A stretch of DNA of 53,243 nucleotides from Corynebacterium gallinarum (GTDB lineage: Bacteria > Actinomycetota > Actinomycetes > Mycobacteriales > Mycobacteriaceae). Below, piece after piece: positions 26,971 through 36,710 of this stretch. The stretch is taken from positions 1 through 53,243 of the forward strand of contig NZ_JACSPR010000015.1 of assembly GCF_014837045.1 (NCBI RefSeq). Direction: 5' to 3'. Position 1 is the stretch's first letter. The number at the start of each line of letters is the position of its first letter. Below the pieces are notes generated by a model. It ran no database searches, had not been told where the DNA came from, and saw nothing but the letters and a program-made list of their open reading frames with translations. The position numbers and the translations under genes were made by a program.

Positions 26971-28179
26971 ATGGCTTCCATCGTCTTCGACGGTGTTTCA
27001 CGCATCTACTCCAAGGGCGCGCGCCCGGCGGTGGATAAACTCCATCTGGAGATCGCCGACGGGGAATTCCTCGTCCTGGTCGGCCCCTCCGGGTGTGGCA
27101 AGTCCACCTCCCTGCGCATGCTCGCCGGGCTCGAGCCCATCGACGAGGGCCGTCTGCTTATCGACGGCCGCGATGCCACCGGGTTGCGCCCCCAGGACCG
27201 CGATGTGGCCATGGTGTTCCAGAGCTACGCCCTGTACCCGAACATGACCGTCCGGCAGAACATGGGGTTCGCGCTGAAGAACCAGAAGTACCCCAAGGAT
27301 GAGATCAACCGGCGCGTCACCGAGGCCTCCCGCATCCTCCAGCTCGATCCCTACCTGGACCGCAAGCCAGCGGCCCTGTCGGGTGGCCAGCGCCAGCGCG
27401 TGGCCATGGGGCGTGCCATCGTGCGCGAACCCGCCGTGTTCTGCATGGATGAACCACTGTCCAACCTGGATGCGAAACTGCGCGTCTCCACCCGCGCGGA
27501 GATCTCCGCACTGCAGCGCCGCATGGGGGTGACCACCGTCTATGTCACCCACGACCAGATCGAGGCCATGACCATGGGCGACCGCGTCGCAGTGCTGCTC
27601 CACGGGGTGCTCCAGCAGGTGGACACCCCACAGAACCTCTACGACCACCCCGTCAACGCGTTTGTGGCCAGCTTCATCGGATCACCGTCGATGAACCTCA
27701 TCGAGGGCACGATCCGTGGCGATTCCGTCGAGCTGGGCACCGGCATCACCATCCGGGTGCCCGATGAGGTCGCCGCCCACATCCGCGGCAACCGCGCCGA
27801 TTATGAGGGCCGGTCGGTCATCGTCGGTGCGCGCCCCGAGGCGATGTATCTGACCAGTCCCCATGAATCGGGGGCGATCGCCTGCGAGGTCAGCCACATC
27901 GATGAACTCGGTGCCGATTCCATGGTCTATGTCCGGGCTGCCGGGGTGAAAAACCCCAACACCGATGTCCTGGGCGAGGGCATCCCGGAGGATATGCGGA
28001 TCCAGGTCTCCCCGGCCGCGCAGCGGGACACCGCGGAACTGGGGATCCGGGTGGAACGCCACCACGGGCTGCACCCGGGCGATGTGGTCCATGTGGTGGC
28101 GGCTGCCGACAGTGTCCACCTCTTCGACGGCACCCATGGCCGCCGGGTGGGGGAGAGCGCCAGCACCCTGGTCGGTTAA
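26971..28179 (+). CDS. ugpC: Glycerol-3-phosphate ABC transporter ATPase UgpC
   Basis: 402 residues, MalK/UgpC-type ATPase. Walker A GPSGCGKST (about 38-46), Q-loop in MVFQSYALYP, signature LSGGQRQR, Walker B and D-loop VFCMDEPLSNLDAKLR, H-loop VTHDQIEAM. The C-terminal third is the TOBE/OB regulatory domain of importer ATPases. Ribosome site AAGGAAA lies before the ATG, 39 bases after ugpB. It is the last gene of ugpAEBC and ends 7 bases from the convergent glpQ-like gene. Such ATPases can serve several importers (as MsiK does), so sharing cannot be excluded. Confidence 0.92.
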   Translation: MASIVFDGVSRIYSKGARPAVDKLHLEIADGEFLVLVGPSGCGKSTSLRMLAGLEPIDEGRLLIDGRDATGLRPQDRDVAMVFQSYALYPNMTVRQNMGFALKNQKYPKDEINRRVTEASRILQLDPYLDRKPAALSGGQRQRVAMGRAIVREPAVFCMDEPLSNLDAKLRVSTRAEISALQRRMGVTTVYVTHDQIEAMTMGDRVAVLLHGVLQQVDTPQNLYDHPVNAFVASFIGSPSMNLIEGTIRGDSVELGTGITIRVPDEVAAHIRGNRADYEGRSVIVGARPEAMYLTSPHESGAIACEVSHIDELGADSMVYVRAAGVKNPNTDVLGEGIPEDMRIQVSPAAQRDTAELGIRVERHHGLHPGDVVHVVAAADSVHLFDGTHGRRVGESASTLVG

Positions 28180-28186
28180 CCAAGAC

Positions 28187-28897
28187 CTACCAGGTCAGGG
28201 AGTGGAATTCCGGTGACCCCGGGCGGAAACGCCCGGGGTCACTGACCGTCGCAAAGTCCACACCGGCGGCCTCTACAACGGCCAGGGCGTGCTCATTACG
28301 GATGGTCCAGCACCCCACGCGCACCCCGCGGGCGTGGTAGTTGGCCACCAGCTCCGGGGTGATCATCTGCCAATGCGGCAGGAAGGCGGCCAGATTCGCC
28401 GCCGGGATCACATCAAGGACATCCACATCCTGGGCCAGCTCGGCGCGTAGCACGCCCACCCGGGCCCCGGGCAGCCGGTCGGTCAGCTCCACCAGGGCGG
28501 CATCATGGAAGGAGATGAACAGGATCCGCGCCAGCTGTTCCGGCCGGTGACGGAACAGCTCAGCCGCCGGGGCCACCGCGCCCGGCACCTTGATCTCCAC
28601 CTGGATGGGCAGGTCGGTGGTTGCCAGGACCTCCTCCAGGGTGGGAACATTCTCGCCATTGGTCAAGGTGATCTCCTTGATCTGCTCCACCGTCAGGGAG
28701 GCCATCGGCGCATCCCGGTGCGGGGAGTCCGGTGCTGCCACCCGCTCGGCGGTGCGGTCGTGGATCACCACCAGCTGATTGTCCAGGCTCGCGTGCACAT
28801 CCAGCTCAACGGCATCGGCGGGCGGGGCAGCCAGGAAGGCGGCCATCGAGTTTTCCAGTTCCAGGTCTTCAGCACCACGGTGCGCCACGATATACAT
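28187..28897 (-). CDS. glpQ: Glycerophosphodiester phosphodiesterase (GlpQ/UgpQ type)
   Basis: 236 residues from ATG 28897. GDPD-family catalytic residues are visible: YIVAHRGAEDLELENS (His7, Arg8, Glu), AVELDVHASLD and VVIHD. It hydrolyses glycerophosphodiesters to glycerol-3-phosphate plus an alcohol. With no signal peptide it acts inside the cell on diesters, probably those imported by UgpAEBC, releasing phosphate under starvation. The gene seems leaderless: TAGATT ends 7 bases before the ATG, and three Pho-box-like units sit just upstream. The frame is open back to 29038, but that start would ignore these signals. Exact paralogue name uncertain. Confidence 0.88.
   Translation of the reverse strand: MYIVAHRGAEDLELENSMAAFLAAPPADAVELDVHASLDNQLVVIHDRTAERVAAPDSPHRDAPMASLTVEQIKEITLTNGENVPTLEEVLATTDLPIQVEIKVPGAVAPAAELFRHRPEQLARILFISFHDAALVELTDRLPGARVGVLRAELAQDVDVLDVIPAANLAAFLPHWQMITPELVANYHARGVRVGCWTIRNEHALAVVEAAGVDFATVSDPGRFRPGSPEFHSLTW
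28213..28242. terminator. Strong hairpin inside the 3' end of glpQ
   Basis: A perfect 13-bp GC-rich stem (GTGACCCCGGGCG) with a GAAA loop lies in the last codons of glpQ, 34 bases after the convergent ugpC stop. No T-run follows. It may block read-through or protect the 3' end of the ugp message. Confidence 0.45.
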
Positions 28898-28904
28898 GGG
28901 GGAA

Positions 28905-28950
28905 AATCTACGTGCCCCAGGTGACCGCCGCGTGAACTTCACGTGAGCAT
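28905..28950 (-). promoter_or_regulatory. Pho-box-like array and -10 box of glpQ
   Basis: On the minus strand three 11-base units (28950-28940, 28939-28929, 28928-28918) each carry TCAC at the same place (GCTCACG, GTTCACG, GGTCACC). The -10 box TAGATT (28910-28905) follows 7 bases later, and the ATG another 7 bases on. The array thus covers the -35 region, as expected for activation by a PhoR/PhoP regulator. Confidence 0.7.
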
Positions 28951-28985
28951 CTATCGTGTCCACCCCGACTGATAACGTTGACGCC

Positions 28986-29804
28986 ATGGCATTGGATTTC
29001 ACCGAGGCGTTCACCGAACGCACCCCCCGTATCGTCAACGCAGCAAAACTTCTGAAAACAGCACAACGGAAGAAGACCCATCAGTTCCTGGCGGAGGGGG
29101 AGAACTCCGTGGAGGCGGCGATCGCCACCGGCGCGGCCACCGACCTGTTCGTCACCGAGCAGGCCGCGGAGAAATTCGAGGAGATCGTCCGCACCGCTGG
29201 CTACATGAATGTCTACACCCACCCCATCACCGACCGGGCGGCGAAATCCCTCAGTGACACCGTCACCACCACCGGCATCTTCGCCCTGTGCAATGACGTG
29301 CTGTGGACCGTCGGCAAGGCCGTCAACTCCCGCTCCCGGCTGGTCAGCGTGCCGGTGGAGACCCGCGAACCGGGCAATGCCGGCACCCTGATCCGTGTTG
29401 CGGACGCCGTGGGTGCGGATGCCGTGGTGTTCGCCGGCGAGACCGTCGACCCCCAGGGACCGAAGGTTGTGCGGGCCTCGGCGGGGTCACTGTTCCACGT
29501 GCCGGTGGCACGCAACGTCAACATCGATGACGTGCTCGGCCAGCTGCGCTCCCAGGGGCTGCAGATCCTGGCCACCGCCGCCGACGGGGAGGTGGACCTG
29601 GATGAAGCCGGTGAGCTGCTCAGCCGGCCCACGGCCTGGCTGTTCGGCAATGAGGCCCACGGGCTGGGGGAGGAGCTGCTGGACAAGGCCGATCACCGGG
29701 TACGGATCCCGATCCGGGGGCGTGCGGAATCACTCAACCTGGCCACCGCGGCCTCCATCTGTCTGTATGAATCCTCCAAGGCACTGTTTGCCAACGAGGC
29801 CTGA
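28986..29804 (+). CDS. TrmH/SpoU-family rRNA (2'-O) methyltransferase
   Basis: 272 residues from ATG 28986; an in-frame GTG at 28956 is an alternative. An N-terminal substrate-binding domain (about 1-100, with RKKTHQFLAEG) is followed by a SPOUT domain with the three family motifs: NAGTLIRVADAVGADAVV (motif 1), WLFGNEAHGL (motif 2) and IPIRGRAESLNLATAASICLYE (motif 3, knot). This fits a 23S rRNA or tRNA 2'-O-methyltransferase of the RlmB/TsnR group. The target base cannot be told from sequence. No ribosome site; TAACGT ends 7 bases before the ATG, so possibly leaderless. The gene diverges from glpQ and precedes pheST. Confidence 0.85.
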   Translation: MALDFTEAFTERTPRIVNAAKLLKTAQRKKTHQFLAEGENSVEAAIATGAATDLFVTEQAAEKFEEIVRTAGYMNVYTHPITDRAAKSLSDTVTTTGIFALCNDVLWTVGKAVNSRSRLVSVPVETREPGNAGTLIRVADAVGADAVVFAGETVDPQGPKVVRASAGSLFHVPVARNVNIDDVLGQLRSQGLQILATAADGEVDLDEAGELLSRPTAWLFGNEAHGLGEELLDKADHRVRIPIRGRAESLNLATAASICLYESSKALFANEA

Positions 29805-29835
29805 CCCCCGCCCCGCTGTCGGCAGCGGGACGGAG

Positions 29836-29841
29836 TATGAT
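29836..29841 (+). promoter_or_regulatory. -10 box of pheST
   Basis: TATGAT, 74 bases before the pheS GTG. Just upstream a hairpin CCCGCTG / CAGCGGG (29812-29829) without T-run closes the methyltransferase gene. I see no T-box or Phe-rich leader peptide in the short leader. Confidence 0.5.
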
Positions 29842-29852
29842 GTCGGGGTTAG

Positions 29853-30953
<1,101 letters not shown>

Positions 30954-30997
30954 ACGTCCCAGCACCCACATCACGATCTCTTAGGAGCTAATCCATC

Positions 30998-33505
30998 ATG
31001 TTCATTGCACAGAACTGGGTGACGGGACTACTCGGACACTCCAACCCGGGCTGGTCCGTCACACCCGAGGAACTGGACGCCGGCTATGTCCGCGTCGGTT
31101 TCGAGACCGAGGGCTACGCCGCCATCCCCGCCACCACCGGACCCCTGGTCCTGGGTGTCGTGGAAAGTATTGAGGAACTCACCGAGTTCAAAAAGCCCAT
31201 CCGCCACTGCTTCGTCAACGTCGGCCAGGCCAATGGCACCGGTGAGAACCAATCCATCATCTGTGGTGCCCGCAACTTCAAGGAGGGCGACACCGTGGTG
31301 GTCGCCCTGCCCGGCGCGGTGCTGCCCGGTGATTTCGCCATCGGCGCACGCGAGACCTATGGCCGCATGTCCGCCGGCATGATCTGCTCGGCGGCCGAAC
31401 TGGGCCTGGCAGACAAGCAGAACTCCGGCATCATCACCCTGCCGGCTGAGTCCGGCCAGCCGGGCGATGATGCCCGCGCCATCCTGGGACTCGATGACAC
31501 CGTCTTCGAGGTCAACATCACCCCGGACCGCGGTTATGCACTCTCCGCCCGTGGCCTGACCCGTGAACTCGCCTCGGCCTTCAACCTGACCTTCACCGAT
31601 GTCGCGGAGGACACCCGGGTGGCGGGCATTGAACTGACCGCCCCGGAACCCACCGGTGAGCTCATCAACATTGATGTCCGCGAGGAGACCAACACCGTCC
31701 GTTTCGGGCTGCGTAAAGTCTCCGGCATTGACCCGGCCGCGGAATCCCCCTTCTGGCTGCAGCGCGAACTCATGCTGTGCGGCCAGCGCCCCGTCAACGC
31801 CGCCACCGATGTCACCAACTACGTCATGATGCTGCTCGGCGCCCCCATGCACGCCTTCGACGCCGCCAAGGTCACCGGTGGCCTGACGGTGCGCAATGCG
31901 CAGCCGGGGGAGAAGTTCGAGACCCTCGACCACATCACCCGCGACCTGTCCGAGGAGGACGTGGTCATCTGTGATGAGACCGGCATCCAGTCCATGGCCG
32001 GTGTCATGGGTGGCGTCACCTCCGAGATCTCCGATGAGACCACCGAGGTCTACTTCGAGTCCGCCATCTGGGACCCGAAGACCGTGGCCCGCACCTCGCG
32101 CCGCCACAAGCTGAGCTCCGAGGCATCCCGTCGTTTCGAACGCGGTGTGGATCCGGCCATCGTCGAGGTCGCCCTCGACCTGGCCTGCTCCCTGCTCGTG
32201 GAGATCGCCGGCGGCACCATCGACCCGGGTCGCACCCTCATCGGCGAGGTCCCCACCATGCCGAGCATCACCATGCCGGTGACCCGCCCGTCCGAGCTGG
32301 CCGGTGTGGAGTACTCACCTGAGACTGTCGTGGCCCGCCTGGAGGAGGTCGGCTGCACCGTGGAAGTCAACGGTGATGTCTTGACTGTTGTGCCTCCCAC
32401 CTGGCGTTCCGATCTCACCATGGCGGCCGACCTGGTGGAGGAGGTACTGCGTCTGGAGGGCCTGGAGGCCATCCCGACGATCGTGCCCACCGCTCCCGCC
32501 GGCCGGGGTCTGTCGGATGCACAGAAGCGCCGCCGCGCCGTCGGCCATGCACTGGCGTACGCCGGTTATGCCGAGATCATCCCCAGCCCCTTCATGAACC
32601 CGGAGACCTTCGACGTCTGGGGTCTGGACACCGATGATGAGCGCCGCAACACCGTGACCGTGCTCAACCCGCTGGAGGCGGACAGCAATGTCCTGTCCAC
32701 CACCTTGCTGCCCGCCATGCTTGACGCGGTGCGCCGCAATGTCACCCGCGGCACGGGGGATTTCTCCCTCTTCGGCGTCCAGCAGGTGTCCTTCGAGCGC
32801 GGCAACGGTGTCTCCCCGATGCCGTCCGTGGAGCAGCGCCCGTCCGCCGAGGTGGTTGCTGAGTTGCTGGACACCCTGCCCGAGCAGCCGCTGCACGCTG
32901 CAACCGTCGGCACCGGCAACATCGAGTTCGAGGGGCCGTGGAGTGGGGGCCGTGCCTACACCTACGCCGACGCCATCGAATCCGCCCGCATCGTGGCGCG
33001 CGCCGCCGGCATCGAGCTGGAGCTGGCCAACGCCGATCTGCTGCCGTGGCACCCGGGCCGCTGCGCCGCCCTGCTTGTCGACGGCCACGTGGTCGGCCAC
33101 GCCGGTGAGCTGCACCCGCAGGTCCTCGAGCGCGCCGGCCTGCCGGCCCGCACCTGCGCCATGGAGATCAACATCGACGCGCTGCCACTGCGGGAGAACC
33201 TCCCGGCACCGGTGCTCTCCGCCTTCCCGGCGCTGCACCAGGACATCGCCCTGATCGTCGACGAGACCGTCCCGGCCGAGCAGGTCCGCGCCGTGGTCGA
33301 GGAGGGCGCGGGTGAGCTGGTGGAAACCGTCGAGCTTTTCGACGTCTACCGCTCCGAACAGCTCGGCGAGGGTAGGAAGTCTTTGGCTTTCTCCCTGCTG
33401 TTCCGCGCACCTGATCGCACCCTGACCGATGAGGAGGCCAACGTGGCCCGCCTCGCGGCTGCGGAACTGGCGAAGGAACGCCTGGGCGCGGAGATGCGCG
33501 GCTAG
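30998..33505 (+). CDS. pheT: Phenylalanine-tRNA ligase beta subunit
   Basis: 835 residues, full length. In order: N-terminal part, tRNA-binding (EMAP-like) domain about 40-165, B3/B4 editing domain about 215-390, B5 domain about 410-480, inactive class II core, and C-terminal anticodon-binding FDX-ACB domain (about 740-835, SAFPALHQDIALIVDE...). The editing domain removes mischarged Tyr. Ribosome site TAGGAG precedes the ATG. A strong terminator follows directly, so pheST is a two-gene operon. Confidence 0.97.
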   Translation: MFIAQNWVTGLLGHSNPGWSVTPEELDAGYVRVGFETEGYAAIPATTGPLVLGVVESIEELTEFKKPIRHCFVNVGQANGTGENQSIICGARNFKEGDTVVVALPGAVLPGDFAIGARETYGRMSAGMICSAAELGLADKQNSGIITLPAESGQPGDDARAILGLDDTVFEVNITPDRGYALSARGLTRELASAFNLTFTDVAEDTRVAGIELTAPEPTGELINIDVREETNTVRFGLRKVSGIDPAAESPFWLQRELMLCGQRPVNAATDVTNYVMMLLGAPMHAFDAAKVTGGLTVRNAQPGEKFETLDHITRDLSEEDVVICDETGIQSMAGVMGGVTSEISDETTEVYFESAIWDPKTVARTSRRHKLSSEASRRFERGVDPAIVEVALDLACSLLVEIAGGTIDPGRTLIGEVPTMPSITMPVTRPSELAGVEYSPETVVARLEEVGCTVEVNGDVLTVVPPTWRSDLTMAADLVEEVLRLEGLEAIPTIVPTAPAGRGLSDAQKRRRAVGHALAYAGYAEIIPSPFMNPETFDVWGLDTDDERRNTVTVLNPLEADSNVLSTTLLPAMLDAVRRNVTRGTGDFSLFGVQQVSFERGNGVSPMPSVEQRPSAEVVAELLDTLPEQPLHAATVGTGNIEFEGPWSGGRAYTYADAIESARIVARAAGIELELANADLLPWHPGRCAALLVDGHVVGHAGELHPQVLERAGLPARTCAMEINIDALPLRENLPAPVLSAFPALHQDIALIVDETVPAEQVRAVVEEGAGELVETVELFDVYRSEQLGEGRKSLAFSLLFRAPDRTLTDEEANVARLAAAELAKERLGAEMRG

Positions 33506-33524
33506 TCTGTCCATCAGCTGAAGA

Positions 33525-33557
33525 AATGACCCATGGATTCATCCATGGGTCATTTTT
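33525..33557 (+). terminator. pheST terminator
   Basis: A perfect 14-bp stem (AATGACCCATGGAT with its complement, two-base loop), running into TTTTT, 20 bases after pheT. Confidence 0.92.
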
Positions 33558-33739
33558 GATATATCCACGCGCAATACTGTTACTGATGTTACTGTTGTGA
33601 CTTGAGTTATGTCGTTCCCAGGCAAATACAGCGGATTGCTCAATGCCTGTTATTGTTTTCAGGGTCAAATTACCAGCGTCACATCAGCGTTCCGGCATCA
33701 CCTGTGTCAACGATGTGCGCGGCAGAAGGAGAAGAGAAC

Positions 33740-34714
33740 ATGGCTATGCGCAAACTGGCCTTGAAAGTCGGGGCCGCGGCCGCGTCCATCGCCCTGCTCG
33801 CCACCGGGTTCGCCCCGGCCGCCACCGCCCAGAGCAGTGGCAGCAGCGGTAACGATGTGGGACGGGCACTCACCTCCAGCCTCGGAGCCAGCGACAGCCA
33901 CGCACCCGAGGGTGGGGCGAAGGTCGTCGTCTTCGGTGACTCCCACACCTCCGGCACCACCATGCCGTGGCGCACCGATGAACGTAACTGCATCAAGGGC
34001 ACCGGTTCCTGGCCGGAGCAGCTGCAGACCAACCTCGGTCTGCCGCGCGGTGAGCTCATCGACGTCTCCTGCTCCGGAGCCTCCATCAACTCCGATGGTT
34101 TCCACTTCTCCGATGAGGTCCGCCACGCCGAGGCACGCGGTGCCATCGGGGAGCGCACCGAGCACATCTTCGTCCAGCTGGGCAAGAACGACCACTGGGG
34201 CAACGGCATGAACCTGCTCGACTCCGTGCAGACCTGCCTATTCGATCTGGGTGTCGGCTGCGGTGACCGTGCCGTGGCTGCCGGCCGGATGCAGAACCCG
34301 GACACTGTCACGCCCGAGAACTACGCCGAGCGCGTCAAGCCGGTTGTCGACTACCTGAAGTACTACGCCCCCAACGCCGAGATCACCCTGGTGGGCTACC
34401 AGGAGTACACCCCGCGCGGCGGCAGCCAGGTCTGCGTCCGTCTCGGCGGCACACCCCTGGTGAAGAACGACGCACCCGCGCTCGTGGACTTCATGAACCG
34501 CCTGGACATGGCGATCGCCGGCGCAGCCGACATCCTCGATGTCTCCCACGTGGATCTGCGTTCCGCCACTGAGGGGCACTCCAGCTGCTCCACTGACCCC
34601 TGGGTCATCGGTGTGCTCGATGCCCGCACCGACATGCTCGGTGGGCCCTGGCACCCATCGGGTAAGGGTGACGCCGTCACCGCCGGCATCCTCCGGGATC
34701 GGGTCAACGCCTAG
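33740..34714 (+). CDS. Secreted SGNH-type hydrolase
   Basis: 324 residues from ATG 33740, with AAGGAGA upstream. A Sec signal peptide (about 1-33, ending ATAQ) leads into an SGNH/GDSL domain: block I VVFGDSHTSG with the catalytic Ser, a block III-like LGKND with the Asn, and block V GPWHPSGKGD with the catalytic His. It has four or more Cys, likely disulfides. The membrane acyltransferase gene follows after only 3 bases, so the pair resembles OatA-type O-acetyltransferases split into two polypeptides. Wall or glycolipid acylation or deacylation is therefore likely, but the substrate is not known. The 230 bases upstream carry the pheST terminator and short TGTTACTG repeats (33581-33598). Confidence 0.85.
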   Translation: MAMRKLALKVGAAAASIALLATGFAPAATAQSSGSSGNDVGRALTSSLGASDSHAPEGGAKVVVFGDSHTSGTTMPWRTDERNCIKGTGSWPEQLQTNLGLPRGELIDVSCSGASINSDGFHFSDEVRHAEARGAIGERTEHIFVQLGKNDHWGNGMNLLDSVQTCLFDLGVGCGDRAVAAGRMQNPDTVTPENYAERVKPVVDYLKYYAPNAEITLVGYQEYTPRGGSQVCVRLGGTPLVKNDAPALVDFMNRLDMAIAGAADILDVSHVDLRSATEGHSSCSTDPWVIGVLDARTDMLGGPWHPSGKGDAVTAGILRDRVNA

Positions 34715-34717
34715 ACA

Positions 34718-36154
34718 ATGAGTAACCACACGTCGCAAAGCGCGAAGGTCCGGCGACCCAACCTGCCGTCGCTGACCGGTGCGCGCTGGCTGGCCGCGGT
34801 GGCCGTGTTTGTTCTGCATGCGCTGGTATTCCTCAACGTGTACCCGTTCCAGAAGTCGGATCTGTTTGCTACGATCCACTCGTTTATCCCCATGCAGCTG
34901 GGATCCGCCGGTGTGACCTTCTTCTTCATCCTGTCGGGTTTTTTGATCTACTGGTCCAACAGTGAACTCAAGGGGGTGCGCAACACGCTGTACTACTGCC
35001 AGCGGCGCATCACCAAGATCTACCCCATGCACCTGATCGCCCTGGCGATGTTCCTGCTGGCCTCGGCCAAGATCACCGCCTCCGGCGTGCAGTGGGTCCT
35101 CGACTTCGCCGACCTGAAGTTCTGGCTGCCCAACGCCCTGCTCATCCACACCTGGAACCCCGACTGGGCATCGCTGTCCGGCATGAACGTCCCCTCCTGG
35201 TCACTGGCCGCGGAGATGCTGTTCTACCTGACCTTCCCGCTGTTCATCCCCCTGGTGCGCAAGGTCAGGGGAGTGGGCAACTGGTGGGCCTTCGGCATCA
35301 CCTTCCTGCTGTCCCTGAGTGCGATCACTTTCATCCACTTCTTCGCCGAGGGGCCGAAGGGGATTGAGAACTTCTTCGTGCCACGCCTGTGGGACACCGA
35401 TGTCTCCCCGGTGGCCGATGTCCACGCCGACCCCGTCTGGTTCATGCAGTGGGAGATCCCGGTCCTGGAGTCCTACTGGCTGTCCTACTACTTCCCGCTG
35501 ACCCGCCTCATCGAGTTCTACCTCGGTGTGTTCGGTGCCAAGCTGGTGGCCGAGGGCATGTTCCGCAACACCAACATCAAGTGGCCACTGGTGGGTCTGC
35601 TGGTCGCGTACATCGCCACCTGGTTCGTCCCACTGGCATTCAAGATGTCGGTCATCATGTCCCTGCCGATGGCATTTGTGGTCTGCACCCTCGCGGTGCG
35701 GGACATCAAGGGCGTCTCCGGCGAGATCGCCTCACCGCGTGCGGTGCTGCTGGGTAATATCTCCTTCGCCTTCTACATGGTGCAGTTCCCGGTGATGGTG
35801 GCCGTCCAGCGCTATATCGTCGCCGGGCAGTCCTGGGGTTTCCTTGGCTGGCTGATGGTCTCCATCCTCAGCTTCATCCTCTCGGTGATCCTCGGCTGGG
35901 TGCTGTTCACCTTCGTCGATGATCCCCTGATGAAGGCCACCGCCCGGAGATCCGGCAAGGCGAAGAAGTATCGCAAATCCAGGCAGGGGCGAAAGGAGAA
36001 CATCCTGGTCCGTGACCTCAAGATCCTCTTCGGTGTCAAACCCCGACAGCCCGTGGAGGCCGAGGACCTGGCACCGGTCGGCGGTGCACCCACCGGACTG
36101 CCCGTGGATGCCACCGGCGCGGTCACCCAGGAACCCGCGACCAGAACCCTCTAA
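34718..36154 (+). CDS. Acyltransferase-3 family membrane protein
   Basis: 478 residues. The AT3 domain (about 15-400) has ten or so helices, the invariant His in FVLHALVFLN, and the Arg segment YCQRRITKIYPMHL near 90-105, both needed by AT3 enzymes to pass acetyl groups across the membrane. A charged cytosolic tail of 75 residues follows (RRSGKAKKYRKSRQGRK...). Three bases downstream of the secreted SGNH hydrolase gene, so translation is probably coupled. Together they likely acylate a cell-envelope molecule: the AT3 part delivers the acyl group outside and the SGNH part transfers it. The target could be peptidoglycan, arabinogalactan or a mycolate glycolipid. Confidence 0.87.
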   Translation: MSNHTSQSAKVRRPNLPSLTGARWLAAVAVFVLHALVFLNVYPFQKSDLFATIHSFIPMQLGSAGVTFFFILSGFLIYWSNSELKGVRNTLYYCQRRITKIYPMHLIALAMFLLASAKITASGVQWVLDFADLKFWLPNALLIHTWNPDWASLSGMNVPSWSLAAEMLFYLTFPLFIPLVRKVRGVGNWWAFGITFLLSLSAITFIHFFAEGPKGIENFFVPRLWDTDVSPVADVHADPVWFMQWEIPVLESYWLSYYFPLTRLIEFYLGVFGAKLVAEGMFRNTNIKWPLVGLLVAYIATWFVPLAFKMSVIMSLPMAFVVCTLAVRDIKGVSGEIASPRAVLLGNISFAFYMVQFPVMVAVQRYIVAGQSWGFLGWLMVSILSFILSVILGWVLFTFVDDPLMKATARRSGKAKKYRKSRQGRKENILVRDLKILFGVKPRQPVEAEDLAPVGGAPTGLPVDATGAVTQEPATRTL

Positions 36155-36194
36155 CCACACTCACTACAACTATCTGCTGAGAAAAGGAACAACC

Positions 36195-36620
36195 ATGATC
36201 ACCTACCGTAAGCTCGCCGCCACCGCCGCGGCCCTGGCACTGTCCGCATCCCTCGTGGCCTGTGGCGACTCCGAGGATGACGCCGAGGAGACTACCACCT
36301 CCACCACCTCCACGACGTCGACCACCTCGACGACCCCCACCTCCGAGGAGGAGACCACCACCGAGGTTGAGGTCATCATCGAAGAAGAGGTCATCGTGGA
36401 CGAGCCAGCACCGGCTCCTGTCCAGGAACAGGCGCCCGCACCCGCTCCGGTTCAGCAGCAGGCACCGGCACCCGCACCAGCGCCCGCGCCAGCTCCGGCA
36501 CCCGCACCAGCCCCTGCGCCAGCTCCGGCACCTGCCCCGGCTCCGGCACCCGCACCAGCCCCCGCAGAGCAGGCACCACCGCAGCTGCCCGGTGGTGGCG
36601 GCGGCCACGCCGGTTACTAA
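36195..36620 (+). CDS. Ala-Pro-rich surface lipoprotein
   Basis: 141 residues. Lipoprotein signal (ITYRKLAATAAALALSASLVAC; lipidated Cys near 23), an acidic Thr/Ser stretch with TTS repeats (about 32-50), an EVIIEEEVIVDE segment, then a long (PA)n run (about 75-128) and a Gly-rich end. Such PAPA tracts act as stiff spacers through the peptidoglycan, and Ala-Pro-rich mycobacterial proteins can be glycosylated. No functional domain is visible. Ribosome site AAGGAA. It follows the AT3 gene by 40 bases and may share its operon. The repeat tract is prone to length changes. Confidence 0.8.
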   Translation: MITYRKLAATAAALALSASLVACGDSEDDAEETTTSTTSTTSTTSTTPTSEEETTTEVEVIIEEEVIVDEPAPAPVQEQAPAPAPVQQQAPAPAPAPAPAPAPAPAPAPAPAPAPAPAPAPAPAEQAPPQLPGGGGGHAGY

Positions 36621-36642
36621 ACCATGAGTTAGTATTCTCGAT

Positions 36643-36683
36643 GATCCCCCCGGGTTGGATGATTTCTCCAACCCTGGGGGATC
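36643..36683 (+). terminator. Terminator after the SGNH-AT3-lipoprotein genes
   Basis: Long stem GATCCCCC + GGGTTGGA with its complement, one bulge, loop TGATTTC, followed by TTCCCGTT. Confidence 0.8.
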
Positions 36684-36697
36684 TTCCCGTTCCCGGA

Positions 36698-36703
36698 TAG
36701 ACT
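36698..36703 (+). promoter_or_regulatory. -10 box of the leaderless Crp/Fnr gene
   Basis: TAGACT (fits TANANT), ending exactly 7 bases before the ATG at 36711, with no ribosome site. This is the layout of a leaderless mRNA. Confidence 0.65.
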
Positions 36704-36710
36704 CGGCCGT

